Shown: one piece after another, positions 34,701-44,966 of the stretch
Layout of the letters: each line of letters starts with the position of its first letter
Position numbering within the stretch: the first letter of the stretch is position 1
NCBI GenBank assembly: GCA_028641055.1
Contig: CM054060.1
Location: 206,174,445-206,238,444 of the forward strand
Reading direction: 5' to 3'
Length of the DNA stretch: 64,000 bases
Source: Alopecurus myosuroides
Taxonomy: Eukaryota > Streptophyta > Magnoliopsida > Poales > Poaceae
The notes under the pieces: generated by a model
Database searches by the model: none
Told to the model about the DNA's origin: nothing
Seen by the model: the letters and a program-made list of their open reading frames with translations, nothing else
Program-made: the position numbers and the translations under genes

Positions 34701-34888
34701 ACCGGATTTGCCAACCAGGTGGATATCTTGATCTCCCTAATAAAGTTGGCGGCTAGCAGTCTGTTTATTTCTTCTCCAAGCGCCTTCTGCTTGGGTTCTG
34801 AGAATCGTCGAGTCGTCTGTTTGATGGGTTTGGCGTTAGGAAAGACTTCGAGTGAGTGCTCGGCAAACTCCCTGGGTATTCCTGGCAT
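31727..34888 (-). CDS. pol: Tat-like pol: RT, RNase H, archaeal-like RNase H, integrase
   Basis: 1053 residues from the first Met after the last stop. RT about 1-260 with YVDD at 175-178. A standard RNase H (about 318-445) lacks its first Asp (LYLAATNQ) and is likely inactive. A second, archaeal-like RNase H follows with D464, E506, D530 and D580 in place. Integrase: zinc-finger CDAC at 744-747; the first catalytic Asp is replaced by Val at 776 (codon 32561-32563, GTT); D836 and E872 are kept with correct 35-residue spacing. The C-terminal part has a GPY/F-like PPWEGPFIIHEV. The frame continues upstream without shift into gag-pro but through three stops. The product would reverse-transcribe, but this integrase should be unable to join strands. 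Confidence 0.9.
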   Translation of the reverse strand: MPGIPREFAEHSLEVFPNAKPIKQTTRRFSEPKQKALGEEINRLLAANFIREIKISTWLANPVLVPKKNTDILRVCIDYTSLNKHCPKDNFPLPRIDQIVDSTAGCQRLSILDAYSGYNQIRMKKEDEEKTAFITPHGVYCYTTMPFGLKNAGATYQRCMQRCLANLIGKNVQVYVDDIVIKTRVEDTLLEDIRETFDALNAYRIKLNPTKCVFGVPAGKLLGYLVSARGIEANPEKIQAILTMKEPTNLRGVQQLAGRLAALSRFIARLGEQALPFYKLLKKTDKFEWTPEAKQAFADLKRSLQSRRVLATPQQREPLLLYLAATNQVISTAIVVERPEDGKAYGVQRPIYYISEVLSPCKQRYPHYQKLAYGVVLTARKLKHYFQEHTITVVNDASLGTIMNNPMASGRIAKWSIELGAWDITYTERKAVKSQVLVEFLSEWTELQTPGPPEYTSNWIMYFDGSKRNEGAGAGIILISPRGDKLQYVLRLDFPPDDPASNNDAEYEALLHGMKMAIACGATRLMIYGDSNLIVQQTMKECDAIAENMVAYRDMYNLLVGSFKGCELKHIARSSNEEADRLANMGSTNTPIPPGIYFERMIKRSVKVKKAAAAPETEVSPQVALIELIHNISRQIFMVEPVWTQKYLDYLLHRQLLANPREARQIIRRSKSFRVVNGELYKQSISGILQRCIAPEDGKELLQDIHQGDCGHHASWKTIMGKAFRAGFYWLTAANDAKSLVERCDACQRFAPRPHAPATELHMIPIAWPFAQWGLVMVGPLRKSTPGGYTHLLVAVDKFTKWIEAMPVTSASAQRAVKFLDSIVCRFGVPHDIITDNGTNFTAKETQQFCEEKGINFKFASVAHPQTNGQVERSNGLVSMGIKKRLLDRLHPAAGNWAEELPSVLWILRTTPNRSTKYTPFFMVYGAEAVLPEDIRFSAPRVVAYSEETANKALAEDMDALDEMRDIALARSAVYQQSLRNYHSRRIRHRAFAVGDLVLRLKQKEGHKLEPPWEGPFIIHEVIPGGAYRLKNPTTGGVYSNPWNIAHLRKFYP

Positions 34889-34951
34889 ATCTGAGGGCTG
34901 CCAGGCGAAAATTTCCCAGTACTCACGGAGGAGTTTGACGAGCGCGCTTTC

Positions 34952-35125
34952 CTATGCTGGCGAGAGGGTTGTGGAAACCATCGCGGTCTTGGCGGAATCC
35001 GTCGGGTGCACTTGGTGCTTGCGGGTGTCGCTGTTGGCGCTGAATTCCAGTTCAGGCGCATTTTTCTTCGTGAGGGGCATGACGGAGTGGTCCGTGGTTT
35101 TTGCCAGCTCTTGAAGTTATTCTTA
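34952..35125 (-). other. Three in-frame stops between gag-pro and pol
   Basis: TAA at 35123-35125, TAA at 35117-35119 and TAG at 34952-34954 are in the same frame as both flanking ORFs. The 170 bases between them are still protein-like (charged, with a LLREYWEIFAW-type motif just before pol). Whether the TAA pair is a clade-typical gag-pro terminus or a lesion cannot be told from one copy; the TAG looks like a lesion. Confidence 0.85.
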
Positions 35126-38100
35126 CATCCCGAAAGATTTCGCGATCTCATTGAATTCTATGTCACATTTGTCTGACTTCTTGAAGTCGTCGTCGATGGT
35201 GATCACACCGTATTCGCCGGGTAGCTTGAGTTTCAGGTAGGCGTAATGTGGTACTGCCATGAATCTGGCGAACGCTGTTCGGCCAAGGATGGCGTGGTAC
35301 TGTGAGGGCCAGTCGACGACTTCGAAATCCAGGAATTCTCTTCTGTAATTGCTCGGAGAGCCCAATACAACTTCTAAGTTGATTGTTCCGAGTGGACGGA
35401 TTGCCTTGCCCGGAACTATCCCGTGGAAGAATGTTTCTGATTCCGCTAGGCCGTCCAGGTTCTTGTTCATTCGACGGAGTGTATCCGTGTAGATGATGTT
35501 GATTCCACTGCCGCCGTCCATGAACACGCGGGCCAGGTCATAATTTCCGATTTGAGCCTGGATGACGAGGGCGGCGTGTCCTGGTCGATAGACTTGTGGT
35601 GGATGGTCTTGTTTCGAGAACGTGATGGGCTGATCTGCCATCTTCAGGTACTCGGTCTTTGTTGGCGGTGTCTGCACTGCCATGCATAGTTTCCTCGTGT
35701 TAGTATTTTGAGCTCTGCGAGAAGGGCATACCTTCTGTATCACCGCGAGTTGTCCTGCCAGGTTCGGGTATGCGTTGGCTCCATTATTTTGTGGTGGTGG
35801 CGCAGGTAGTGCGGCTAGCGCCATGTTTGGATTTGCTGGTGGAGGTGGTGGTGGAGGCGGCTGGAACTGTTGTCCCCCTCCTGGCAGCGGCGGGTAGTTT
35901 TGAGTGGATGCGAATCTTTTCCTCGCGAGAGCATCCGAGATGTCAAGAAACTTTCGACAATCCTTGAGAAGGTGTGTTGCCTTAGTTTTGCCCGTGCGCT
36001 TATCTGTAAACAGGTGTAGCGAGCAGTATGCATCAAGATCTTCCTCGGGGGACTTCTCTTCTGCCTTTGGTTTCCACTCGCGACTTCCGCGGCGGCCAGA
36101 GTCGCGGTTTCGCGTGAATTCTGCCGCCACTAATTCCTCCCTGTCCTCGTGGTCGTAGTATTTCCTTCTTTTCCTTCGCCCATGACGGTCTTCTTCGTGC
36201 GTGGGCGACGATGCTCTTTCGTTGCGTACCGCATCTTCTCCGTTAGCCCATTTTTCGGCTATGATCATTAGCTTCCCAATGGTTTTGGGCGCAGCTCTTC
36301 CTAGCTCTTCTCGAAACGCGGTTCTTCTTGCTCCTTTGGCGAAGGCCTCAATCGCCACCTCTTCCGAGATGGTTCCTGCGGTGTTCCTGAGTGTGGTCCA
36401 CCGCTGGATATACTCTCGTGTGGATTCGCCACTCTTCTGTTTACACGCTCGTAATTCTTCGATTGTGGCTGGCCTCTTGTACGTCGACTGAAATTTTTTG
36501 CAGAAATCGTGGTGCAGGTCGTCCCATGATGCGTAGAAAGATTTAGGTCTTCTTTCCAGCCAACTGCGGGCCGCGCCTGTAAGGTGCAAATTGAGGTATT
36601 GCATGGCTGTGTTCTTGTTCCCACGTTGGCATTTTACTGCCGTGAGGTAATCGCTTAACCACTGGGAGGGCTCGAGCGAGCCGTCGTATTTAGTCACCTC
36701 CGTGCTGAGCTTGAACCTCTTGGGTAGAGGTGCTTCTCGGATACTGCGAGCGAAACAGAGCGCTCCACAGGTTTCGTCGTCTGAGGACCTGGATGAGGAG
36801 CGTTCGCGATATCGTGAAGCTCTCGCTCTATCCACCTTCTTTTGGGCGAGATCTGATCGCGCGTCGTATTCGGACCGGTCGCGGTCGTTGTCTTTCCTTG
36901 GTTCTTTGCTTCGCTTTCTCGAGCGGCTGCTGTGGCGCCGCGAGCTTTTGTCTCTCGGGCTGTCGTCACTGCTGCTTCGACTGTCGCCGCGACGGCGGGC
37001 TTCTTTTCCTCGACCACGCCGTGGTGATTTGTCTTTCCTCGGGGATGAACTTCTGTGTCTGCGGGGCGTTTCTTTGTCCTTGTTTTTCTCCTGTCGCTCC
37101 TTCTCCAATTCTTCTTCGGTCTTCTTGCGATCGTGGGAAGCGAGCCTTGCGGCCGCCAATCCTAGTCCTTTGCGAATTTGTTTGTACTGTTCCACCCGAG
37201 GGTCGCTGTCCGTCGGTTGGTTCATCTGCATGTAGGTTGCTGCGGCTAGGATCGTGGCAGCTGGGGTTTGCGGATAGACATTGCCGTCATCGTCGACCCT
37301 CATGAAGGAAGACGTGGTCGACCTGTCGGTCGCAGTCGCGGATTTGTGGCCCCTTGACGATGTCGCGTGTCCCTTCCTCGCGGGTCGGGTACCGACTGAG
37401 GGTGCAAGGGACTGTTCGACTCGACGCATGCTTGATTCATCCGCCGCTCTTCTGCGACGGGCTAGATCCGCCCGGGCTTCTTTGATGTTTGAGGCCGCTC
37501 TCACTAGGTGGTAGTGGTAGGCGGTTAGGTCTTCTTGTGAGGCTCCTGCCGCGGGTGGCTGACTCCGCCGCATGGCCTCCTTGACCCTCTTCCAGGCCTC
37601 CCGCGAAACGCCGATTATATCGCGCTCGGTTGCGCTGTATTCGGTTTCCGAGGGTTGTTCCGATCCTGCCATGCAGACTTGAGCCAGTCGTGGCTCGTGC
37701 GTCCTAGGCGCAGATCGGAAGGCTTCCCGTACCCGAGATGGCTCCTCTGTTGGGAGTGCGTGGTAGTCGACTGTGTTGAAGCGGATGGACTCGCCGCTTT
37801 TCTCCATAGGGAAGCGTGAGTTGACGGCTCCAGATTCAGGTTCAGATTCATCCGAGAAGTGGAGGATTCCGTCTCTGTTCGCCATGAAGTTGAAGCTTCC
37901 GAACGTCAGGGTGACGCTCTTCTCCAGATCCTCGAACACCGGGCGTGATTCCGGCGAGTGAGGCGTGACTATGACGGATCCGATCCGTACAGGATTGTTA
38001 GGAGCCGTAGTCGATGGTTTCCAACGGGAGTTGGATGTCGATGAAGCCGAAGATGCCGGTGATCCAGCGCCCGCCTTCCCCACGGTCGGCGCCAATTGTC

Positions 38101-38161
38101 GAAGTTCTGACTCCACAAATCCCTCAGGTGACCCTATCGGGTTTCGACTAGGAGAAGTCAT
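35123..38161 (-). CDS. gag: Tat-like gag-protease
   Basis: 1012 residues if read from the Met at 38161, which lies inside the 5' LTR so that the frame passes through the primer site; a later Met (about 37886) is an alternative. The first half is low complexity: Ser/Arg/Lys/Glu-rich with many RS/RR clusters (37150-36780). The gag core follows (QWLSDYLTAVKCQRG..., WLERRPKSFYASWDDLHHDF), then a CSLH...H..C zinc-knuckle-like segment and a Pro-rich linker ([12 protein letters not shown]). Protease near the end has FMDGGSGINIIY with the active-site Asp at 882, the DGGS form usual in this clade. It ends with SFGM before the stops. Confidence 0.85.
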   Translation of the reverse strand: MTSPSRNPIGSPEGFVESELRQLAPTVGKAGAGSPASSASSTSNSRWKPSTTAPNNPVRIGSVIVTPHSPESRPVFEDLEKSVTLTFGSFNFMANRDGILHFSDESEPESGAVNSRFPMEKSGESIRFNTVDYHALPTEEPSRVREAFRSAPRTHEPRLAQVCMAGSEQPSETEYSATERDIIGVSREAWKRVKEAMRRSQPPAAGASQEDLTAYHYHLVRAASNIKEARADLARRRRAADESSMRRVEQSLAPSVGTRPARKGHATSSRGHKSATATDRSTTSSFMRVDDDGNVYPQTPAATILAAATYMQMNQPTDSDPRVEQYKQIRKGLGLAAARLASHDRKKTEEELEKERQEKNKDKETPRRHRSSSPRKDKSPRRGRGKEARRRGDSRSSSDDSPRDKSSRRHSSRSRKRSKEPRKDNDRDRSEYDARSDLAQKKVDRARASRYRERSSSRSSDDETCGALCFARSIREAPLPKRFKLSTEVTKYDGSLEPSQWLSDYLTAVKCQRGNKNTAMQYLNLHLTGAARSWLERRPKSFYASWDDLHHDFCKKFQSTYKRPATIEELRACKQKSGESTREYIQRWTTLRNTAGTISEEVAIEAFAKGARRTAFREELGRAAPKTIGKLMIIAEKWANGEDAVRNERASSPTHEEDRHGRRKRRKYYDHEDREELVAAEFTRNRDSGRRGSREWKPKAEEKSPEEDLDAYCSLHLFTDKRTGKTKATHLLKDCRKFLDISDALARKRFASTQNYPPLPGGGQQFQPPPPPPPPANPNMALAALPAPPPQNNGANAYPNLAGQLAVIQKVCPSRRAQNTNTRKLCMAVQTPPTKTEYLKMADQPITFSKQDHPPQVYRPGHAALVIQAQIGNYDLARVFMDGGSGINIIYTDTLRRMNKNLDGLAESETFFHGIVPGKAIRPLGTINLEVVLGSPSNYRREFLDFEVVDWPSQYHAILGRTAFARFMAVPHYAYLKLKLPGEYGVITIDDDFKKSDKCDIEFNEIAKSFGM
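38078..38095 (-). promoter_or_regulatory. Tat-like primer-binding site
   Basis: TTGGCGCCGACCGTGGGG on the minus strand, one base from the LTR end; the TGGCGCCG-type site common in Tat/Retand elements. Confidence 0.85.
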
Positions 38162-38587
38162 GAGCGCTGGTGAAATCGTCGGCTTGACAGGAGGCGAGAT
38201 TTACCCAGGTTCGGGGCCCTCGAAGAGGTAAAACCCTTACTCCTGCCTTCTGCTGATCTGTATTGGATGATTAGATCGGTTACAGGTTGCTCGAATCGAG
38301 AATAGATCTCGAGTTCCGAGGCTTTTTGGTCGTGCGGTATTACTTGGTCCTCTCCTTGGGGGCTCTCCTGGCCTTATATAGATGGCCAGGTCTCGAGTTC
38401 TACCCGGAGAGGACTCAAACCCTAGTCGGGTCGGTTACAAATTCCCTAACTTAACCTGCAAGTTGATGCGGGTGGGCTTCACATGGGCCTTCTAGAGTAT
38501 TCCAAGGGTGCTTCCTTTTGGGCCTTGACCAGAAGGCCTGAGAGGGGGTGTCCTTACTCTTAGGGTCCAGGATCCATGCCTTCGTCA
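38097..38587 (-). repeat. Tat-like 5' LTR (491 bp)
   Basis: Promoter LTR; TATA box CTATATAAGG on the minus strand at 38372-38381. Differs from the 3' LTR at four positions by my count. Confidence 0.92.
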
Positions 38588-39299
38588 GGCGCCGATGCTG
38601 CTAACGCATATCCGAGTCTTGTTGCACAACGTGCATTGAGTGTGCAGCTGAGTAAAGCCGAACAAGATCAGCGCCTTTATTTCAGACCCAAGGTGTTGTC
38701 AAGGAGCGTGCTATTCGGATCATCATTGATGGTGGGAGCTGTAATAACTTGGCTGGCATTGAGATGGTGGAGAAGCTTTCTTTACCTACACGGCAGCACC
38801 CCCATCCATACCATATTCAATGGTTCGACAACATAGGTAGACTTAAGGTATCACGAACTATATGTGTGCATTTTACTATTGGGACATATTCTGATTTTGT
38901 TGATTGATGTTGTTCCTATGCAAGCTTGTTCGTTGTTACTTGGTAGACCATGGCAATTTGATAAAGAACATGTTCATAATGGTAAAACTAATCAATATAC
39001 ACTTGTGCATAGGAAATAAAATTGGTCTTACACCCATGTCTCCTGAAAATATTTTAAAAGATGATCTTGCTAGAGCTAGTAGAGCAAAAACTCAGGAGAA
39101 ACAAAAGAGTGAGAATCAGATTGTTGCTAGTGAGGTTATGCCACCTAAGAGTTCTACTAAATCTGCTCCTAAAGATGCAAATGAAATTCGTTTGAAACAT
39201 CCTAGTTTACTTGCTACCAAATCAGATATTTCTGAATTGGATGTGAATACTTCTGTTTGTTATGCAATAATTTGCAAATAGGTAATGTTTTATTTTGAG
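38588..39299 (+). pseudogene. CRM-like protease region, frameshifted
   Basis: Continues gag after the Tat-like insertion. Retropepsin motif DGGS is encoded at 38728-38739 and the LLGRPW-type motif near 38936-38953, but in different frames. The linker 39040-39290 is Lys/Ser-rich. At least three frame changes or stops occur, so no active protease is made. Confidence 0.7.
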
Positions 39300-42276
39300 G
39301 ATACGCCTCCCTATTTTCCACCTGTTGTTGGTAACGTTTTGCAGGAGTATGTGGACGTTTTCCCACAAGACATGTCGCCGGGGTTGCCACCCGTTAGAGG
39401 AATATAGCATCAAATTGACTTGATTCCTGGAGTTTCACTCCCAAATCGTGTAGCCTATCATACCAATCCTAAGGAGACCAAAGAGATAGAACGAAAAATT
39501 CAGGAACTACTCGACAAAGGTTATATTCGTGAGTCCCTTAGTCCATGTGATGTTCCTATATTATTGGTACCTAAGAAATATGGTTCATCATGCATGTGTA
39601 CTGATTGTAGGGCTATTAATAACATTACAATTCGTTATAGACACCCTATACCACGTTTGGATGACATGCTTGATGAATTGAGTGGTTCTACCATGTTTTC
39701 TAAAGTTGATTTGCGTAGTGGTTACCACCATATTCGTATGAAATTAGGAGATGAATGGAAAACTGCATTTAAAACTAAATTTGGTCTATATGAGGGGTTA
39801 GTAAGGCCTTTCGGTTTAACTAATGCTCCTAGTACTTTCATGCGATTAATGAATGAAGTTTTACGTGCTTTCATTGGACGATTTGTGATGGTCTATTTTC
39901 ATGATATATTGATATACATCAAATCTTTATAGGAACATGTGACTCATTTGCGTGATGTTTTTTATGCTTTGCGTGATGCACGTTTATTTGGTAACCTTGA
40001 GAAGAGCACCTTTTGCACCGATCGAGTTGTGTTTCTTGGCTATGTTGTGACTACGCAGAGCATTGAAGTGGATCCAGCCAAGATTGAGGCAATTTCGAGT
40101 TGGCCGCCTCCTAAAACGGTCACCCAAGTGAGGAGTTTTCTTGGCCTTGATGGGTTCTATAGGCGTTTTGTCAAAGAGTTTAGTACTATTGCAGCACTGC
40201 TGAATGAGATTACAAAAAAGGATGTGCCCTTTGTTTGGGCTGACGCACAACGGGAAGCTTTCACGATATTAAAAGATAAGTTAACACATGCTCCTTTGCT
40301 CCAACTTCCTAATTTTACTAAAACATTTGAACTTGAATGTGATGCTAGTGGAATTGGATTAGGAGGTGTGTTATTACAAGATGGTAAACCTGTTGCATAT
40401 TTTAGTGAAAAATTGAGTGGGCCTAGTCTAAACTATTCTACTTATGATAAGAAATTATATGCTCTTTTTTGAACTTTGGAAACTTGGCAGCATTATTTAT
40501 GGCCTAAAGAATTTGTTATTCATTCTGATCATGAATCTTTGAAGCATATTCGTAGTCAAGTAAAATTGAACCGTCGTCATGCTAGGTGGGTTGAGTTTAT
40601 AGAGTCTTTCCCTTATGTCATTAAACACAAAAAGGGCAAAGATAATATAATTACTAATGCATTATCACGACGTTGTACCATGCTATCTCAACTTGACTTC
40701 AAGATTTTTGGATTGGAAACCATTAAAGAACAATATGTGTATGATGTTGAATTTAGAGATGTACTGTTGAATTGTAAAGAGGGTGGAACATGGAACAAAT
40801 TCGTCCTCAATGATGGATTTGTGTTCCGTGCTAACAATCTTTGCATCCCAGATAGTTGATTTCGTCTCTTGTTGTTACAGGAAGTGCATGGAGGAGGATT
40901 GATGGGTCACTTTGGAGTGAAGAAGATGGAGGACGTACTTGCTACACACTTTTTCTGGCAACGCATGCGATGTGATGTTGATAGATTTGTTGGCCGCTGC
41001 ACTACATGTCAAAAAGCTAAGTCTCGCTTGAATCCACATGGTTTATATATGCCTCTTCCTGTTCCTAGTGTGCCTTGGGAGGATATTTCTATGGAATTCG
41101 TTTTTGGATTGCCTCGTACACAGAAGGGGAGGGATAGTATTTTTGTTGTTGTGGATCGATTTTCTAAGATGACACACTTTATTCCTTGTCACAAGAGTGA
41201 TGATGCTACACATGTTGCTGATTTATTCTTTCGTAAATTGTTCGTTTGCATGGTGTGCCAAATACTATAGTTTCAGATCGTGATACTAAATTTCTTAGCC
41301 ACTTTTGGAGAGGTTTATGGGCTAAGTTGGGGACTAAATTGATGTTTAGTACTACATGTCATCCCCAAACTGATGGACAAACTGAAGTAGTTAATCGAAC
41401 TTTGTCTACTATGCTAAGGGTTGTGTTAAAACAGAATTTAAAAAGTGGGAAGAATGCTTGCCTCATATAGAATTTGCTTATAATCGTTCGTTGCATTCTA
41501 CTACTAAATTGTGCCCTTTTGAGATTGTGTATGGTTTTATTCCGTGTGCACCTATTGATTTATTACCTCTTCCATCTTCGGTGCACAATACTTTAGATGC
41601 TACACAACGTGCTGATTTGATCTTAAAGTTGCATGCCACGGTTAAACAAAATATTGAACGCATGAATGCTAAATATAAAATATATGGTGATAAGGGAAGG
41701 AAGGAGCTTATATTTGAACATGGAGATCTTGTTTGGTTACATTTGCGGAAAGACCGTTTTCCTGAATTGCGCAAGTCCAAGTTGATGCCATGTGTTGATG
41801 GTCCTTTTAAGGTGTTAGAGAGGATCAATGATAATGCATACAAACTTGAGTTACCTGCAGATTTTGGGGTTAGTCCCACATTTAACATTGCAGATTTGAA
41901 GCCATACTTGGGAGACAATGATATTATGGCATCGAGGACGACTTCAATTCAAGAAGGGGAGGATGATGAGGACATCCCTACTATGGATGCAACCGCAAAC
42001 ACTACACCACTTCACATGCAAGGACCTATGACTAGACCTCGTGCACGTCAACTTAATAATCAGGTACTTTCGTTTCTACGAGTTGTTCCTAATATACATG
42101 AGAATATGATACTGCCTAAATCAAATGTGTTTGTCTCTCTTAGGAATGATGGACCTAGCATGGATGAGAGGGATAAGCTTTGGAGCATGTACGTTGATGG
42201 AGATGGCAGCAGGAGTGAAAGAGATGGAGATGATGACTCCACGGATGGAGATGACAGCAACATGGAGTCACCGTAA
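39300..42276 (+). pseudogene. pol: CRM-like pol: RT, RNase H, integrase, LTR-encoded tail
   Basis: RT 39420-39932, with the catalytic YFDD changed to YFHD (His codon 39900-39902). RNase H 40260-40700. Integrase: zinc finger near 40880-41030; core with first Asp changed to Glu (41094-41096), VSDRD at about 41272 and TDGQTE near 41370. Stops at 39405-39407, 39930-39932, 40470-40472 and 40857-40859, and frameshifts near 41250 and 41450. The last part (41458-42276) is open: it encodes the GPY/F-like region, passes the polypurine tract (41951-41963) and continues 312 bases into the 3' LTR with a DEDIPTMDA...MTRPRARQ tail and an Asp/Ser/Gly-rich end. Dead copy. Confidence 0.85.
41951..41963 (+). 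promoter_or_regulatory. CRM-like polypurine tract
   Basis: AAGAAGGGGAGGA directly before the 3' LTR; it is also translated as part of the integrase tail. Confidence 0.85.
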
Positions 42277-42884
42277 TGAAGAATGAAGTCTTGGACGAAA
42301 TATTCAAAACACATCTATAAGAAATTCGTCCATAGACTTATCTGGTGTTGCGTCACCTCTATTTTTGGTCCAGGCCCATGTATTTTCGTCATATCCTTTC
42401 ATGGGCAGTTTTTAGAGTCCGTATTAATAAGGGAAAGAGAGATAGACTAGGATTCGTGGCCCCACCCATGAGATCACGAATTTCCTCTCTTTTTCCCCAT
42501 AAATACCTCCAGTAGGGCTTCGTTTAGACGTGGATTTCGTTTAGTCAAAAAGAACTCAGCTTTGCTAGTTTTCGCCATAGGCACGAGTGTCGGCTAGACC
42601 TCTTGTACTACGCACTTGCAGAATCCCACAATTCAATAAAACTCATCTTCCATCCGCAATTGTGATTGCAATATTTGTTCTTACTTGTTCCTTGATTGCA
42701 GGTAGAAATAGACCGTTTGGTCAGGCTGATCGTGCTTCTGCAAGATCGGTAACTCCCGGAGATTGGTTTAGCAATTGCATTGGCGCTGCGTACGTGTGCG
42801 TGGTAGTCGGATCGCCAAGTTCGAACTCCACCATAATCGACACATCGCACCTTATCAAAATATCGGACTACCTTTGCCCTATCT
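41964..42884 (+). repeat. CRM-like 3' LTR (921 bp)
   Basis: Matches 22332-23251 with many differences. Its last base pair CA is CT here. It is followed by the GGGTT target duplication. Confidence 0.88.
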
Positions 42885-43282
42885 GGGTTCGTCATATTTC
42901 ACAGAAACACAACAGAGCGCCGCCGCCACCTCGAAACTCAATTCGGGGATCAGAAGTTCCTGTACTAGCGCCCTGCTGGGACGGGGATTCGGAGAAGATC
43001 ATCGCCATCGTCACCGCCGCCTCTTCTCCATCAACCATCCATGTTTCCCCCGTCCATGTGTGAGTAAACACCGTTGTAGACTAAGAGGGATGGAAGGGAT
43101 TGGATGAGATCCATCATCTAATAATGCCAGATTGTTAGGGCATAGTGCCTAGTATCCATAGTTAATGTTTTCTACCGTTGTTGCAACTTGTTATGCTTAA
43201 TGCTTGGCTTTGGGCCTGAGTGTCATCATCTCAGATCTGAACATGGTATTGTTTCATGAGTATAATTATGTTTCTTGATCAT
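42885..43282 (+). repeat. E2 LTR, second part
   Basis: Resumes with GGGTTCGTCATATTTC after the CRM-like insertion and continues through sequence typical of this LTR type (AGATCTGAACATGG, CTTAATGCTTG). It is cut at 43283 by E3. The rest of E2 is not in the window. Confidence 0.65.
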
Positions 43283-44657
43283 TGATATCTACGTACGCTT
43301 CTATTCTTGTAGAGAGTGTTGGGCCTCCAAGTGCGGAGATTTGTAGAACAGCAACAAGTTTCCCTTAAGTGGATCACCCAAGGTTTATCGAACTCAGGGA
43401 GGTAGAGGTCAAAGATATCCCTCTCAAGCAACCCTGCAATTAAGGTACAAGAAGTCTCTTGTGTTCCCAACACACCCAATATACTTGTCAGGTATATAGG
43501 TGCACTAGTTCGGCGAAGAGCTAGTGAAATGCGAGTAATACGGATGGTTATAAGTAATAATAGCAATCTGAAATAAATATGGCAGCAAGAAAATATGTAG
43601 CAGAACAGGCGGAAAACGGTGTTTCAATGCTTGGAAACAAGGCCTAGGGATCCTACTTTCACTAGTGGACACTCTCAACAATGATCACATAATTGAATAA
43701 CTAAATATCTTCTCTTCTCTATGCTACTCTTAACCTTCTCCGGTTGGATAACGAACAGTAATCATTGTGTAGGGCTGCAAAAAGTATTCCTTAAAGTAAG
43801 CATTCCCATGTCCAGGCCCCACACTGTCAACTTGAGCGCCCTAGAAGGTACTAGACAAACACCACAATTCATAGAGGAGACACACACGATGTGCATACTG
43901 TCACCTTCACACCGCGGGACAAGGTGACTCCAAAGTTCATATTAATAAAACACTTGAGTAGCACAAGATGAAGATTAACATCTACTTATTCAACTAGATT
44001 ACAAATCTCACGATCACATATAGATCACACCATGAGAGAGAGAGAGATGAACCACATAGCTACCGGTAGATCCCTCAGCCTCGGGGGAGAACTACTCCCT
44101 CCTCATCATAGGAGACAGCAGCAGCGATGGAGATGGCGGTGGGGTCGGTTGAGATGGCTTCCGGGGGCACTTCCCCGTCCCGACAGGGTGCGAGAACAGA
44201 GATCTATCCCCCGAAACTTGGGTTGACGATGACGGCACCTGCGGAAGGTTTCATGGAATTTCGCCTATTCCTTTAGGGTTTTCCCTCGAGGGAGTATAAA
44301 TAGGCGAAAGGGCGATGTCGGGGGGTGGCCAGGGGGCCCACACCACCAGGTGGCGCGACCAGGGGGCCCGCACCACCCTATGGTGTGGCCCCCCCCTCCA
44401 GGGCTCTGCGGGTCTTCTGGATGCTTCTGGGGAAAATAGAAACTTCGGATTCATGGGGTCCCATTCCGAGAATATTTCCAGAACAACTTTTCTGAAATAA
44501 AAAATAGCAGAAAGCAGGGAACTGGCACTTGGCATCTTGTTGATAGGTTAGTCCCGAAAAACGTGTAAAATGCTATAAAGAAGGGAGAAAACGTGTAGCA
44601 ATTGGCATAGTATCAACATGGAACATCAGAAATTATAGATACGTTGGAGACGTATCA
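43283..44657 (-). repeat. E3 3' LTR (1375 bp)
   Basis: On the minus strand it begins TGATACGTCTCCAACGTATC (44657) and ends GTACGTAGATATCA (43283). A polypurine-like CTTGGGGATCCT lies directly upstream on the minus strand, so this is the 3' LTR. It contains a GC-rich stretch (44310-44410) with GGTGGTGTGGGCCCCC-type inverted motifs and a TATA-like element near 44293-44303. The other LTR of E3 lies beyond the window. Its ORFs are not genes. Confidence 0.8.
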
Positions 44658-44966
44658 AGGATCCCCAAGCTTAGTTCCTACTTGTCCTCGAGTAGGTAAA
44701 CGATAAAACAACATAATTTCTGAGGTGAAATGCTACCACACAATCTTGATCATAATATGTAAACTAGAGCATGTAAACTAGGATCAAATGAACTAAAGAT
44801 GTTATCTATATTTGATATCAACAAGTAATGCATAAACAAAAAAGAAAAAGAAGCAAAACTTTTAATGAATCAATACGAAAAGACTATCAACCGTGCAAAG
44901 TTTATTAGAGATGATTTAAGCTTTCAAGAACAACAATATCATGCACGTCAAACGATCTTCACAACC
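44658..44966 (-). other. E3 internal non-coding region, first part
   Basis: Starts with the polypurine tract (about 44658-44669; CTTGGGGATCCT on the minus strand). AT-rich 3' untranslated sequence, no gene seen. E4 interrupts it at CAACC (44962-44966). Confidence 0.65.

Larger units (their letters stand above)
25792..38587 (-). mobile_element. Tat/Retand-like gypsy element, young, target duplication GGCGC
   Basis: Two 491-bp LTRs (25792-26282 and 38097-38587; TGACGAAGG...CTTCGACA on the minus strand) differ at only four positions by my count. GGCGC flanks it (25787-25791 and 38588-38592). It carries a gag-protease ORF, a pol ORF with RT, degenerate RNase H, a second archaeal-like RNase H and integrase, and a multi-exon antisense gene between pol and the 3' LTR. 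This order and the second RNase H are hallmarks of the Tat clade. It is inactive as it stands, because of three stops between gag-pro and pol and one catalytic substitution in integrase. Confidence 0.92.
22332..42884 (+). mobile_element. CRM-like chromovirus, decayed, target duplication GGGTT
   Basis: LTRs 22332-23251 and 41964-42884 (TGATGAGGACATCCC...CCCTATCA; the 3' copy ends CT). GGGTT is at 22327-22331 and 42885-42889. Primer site 23254-23270, polypurine tract 41951-41963. Gag, protease and pol are present but broken, and a 12.8-kb Tat-like element lies between gag and protease. The LTRs differ at several sites per 100 bases in the parts I compared, so this is an old copy. The integrase frame that runs into the 3' LTR is a CRM-clade trait. 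Confidence 0.88.
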
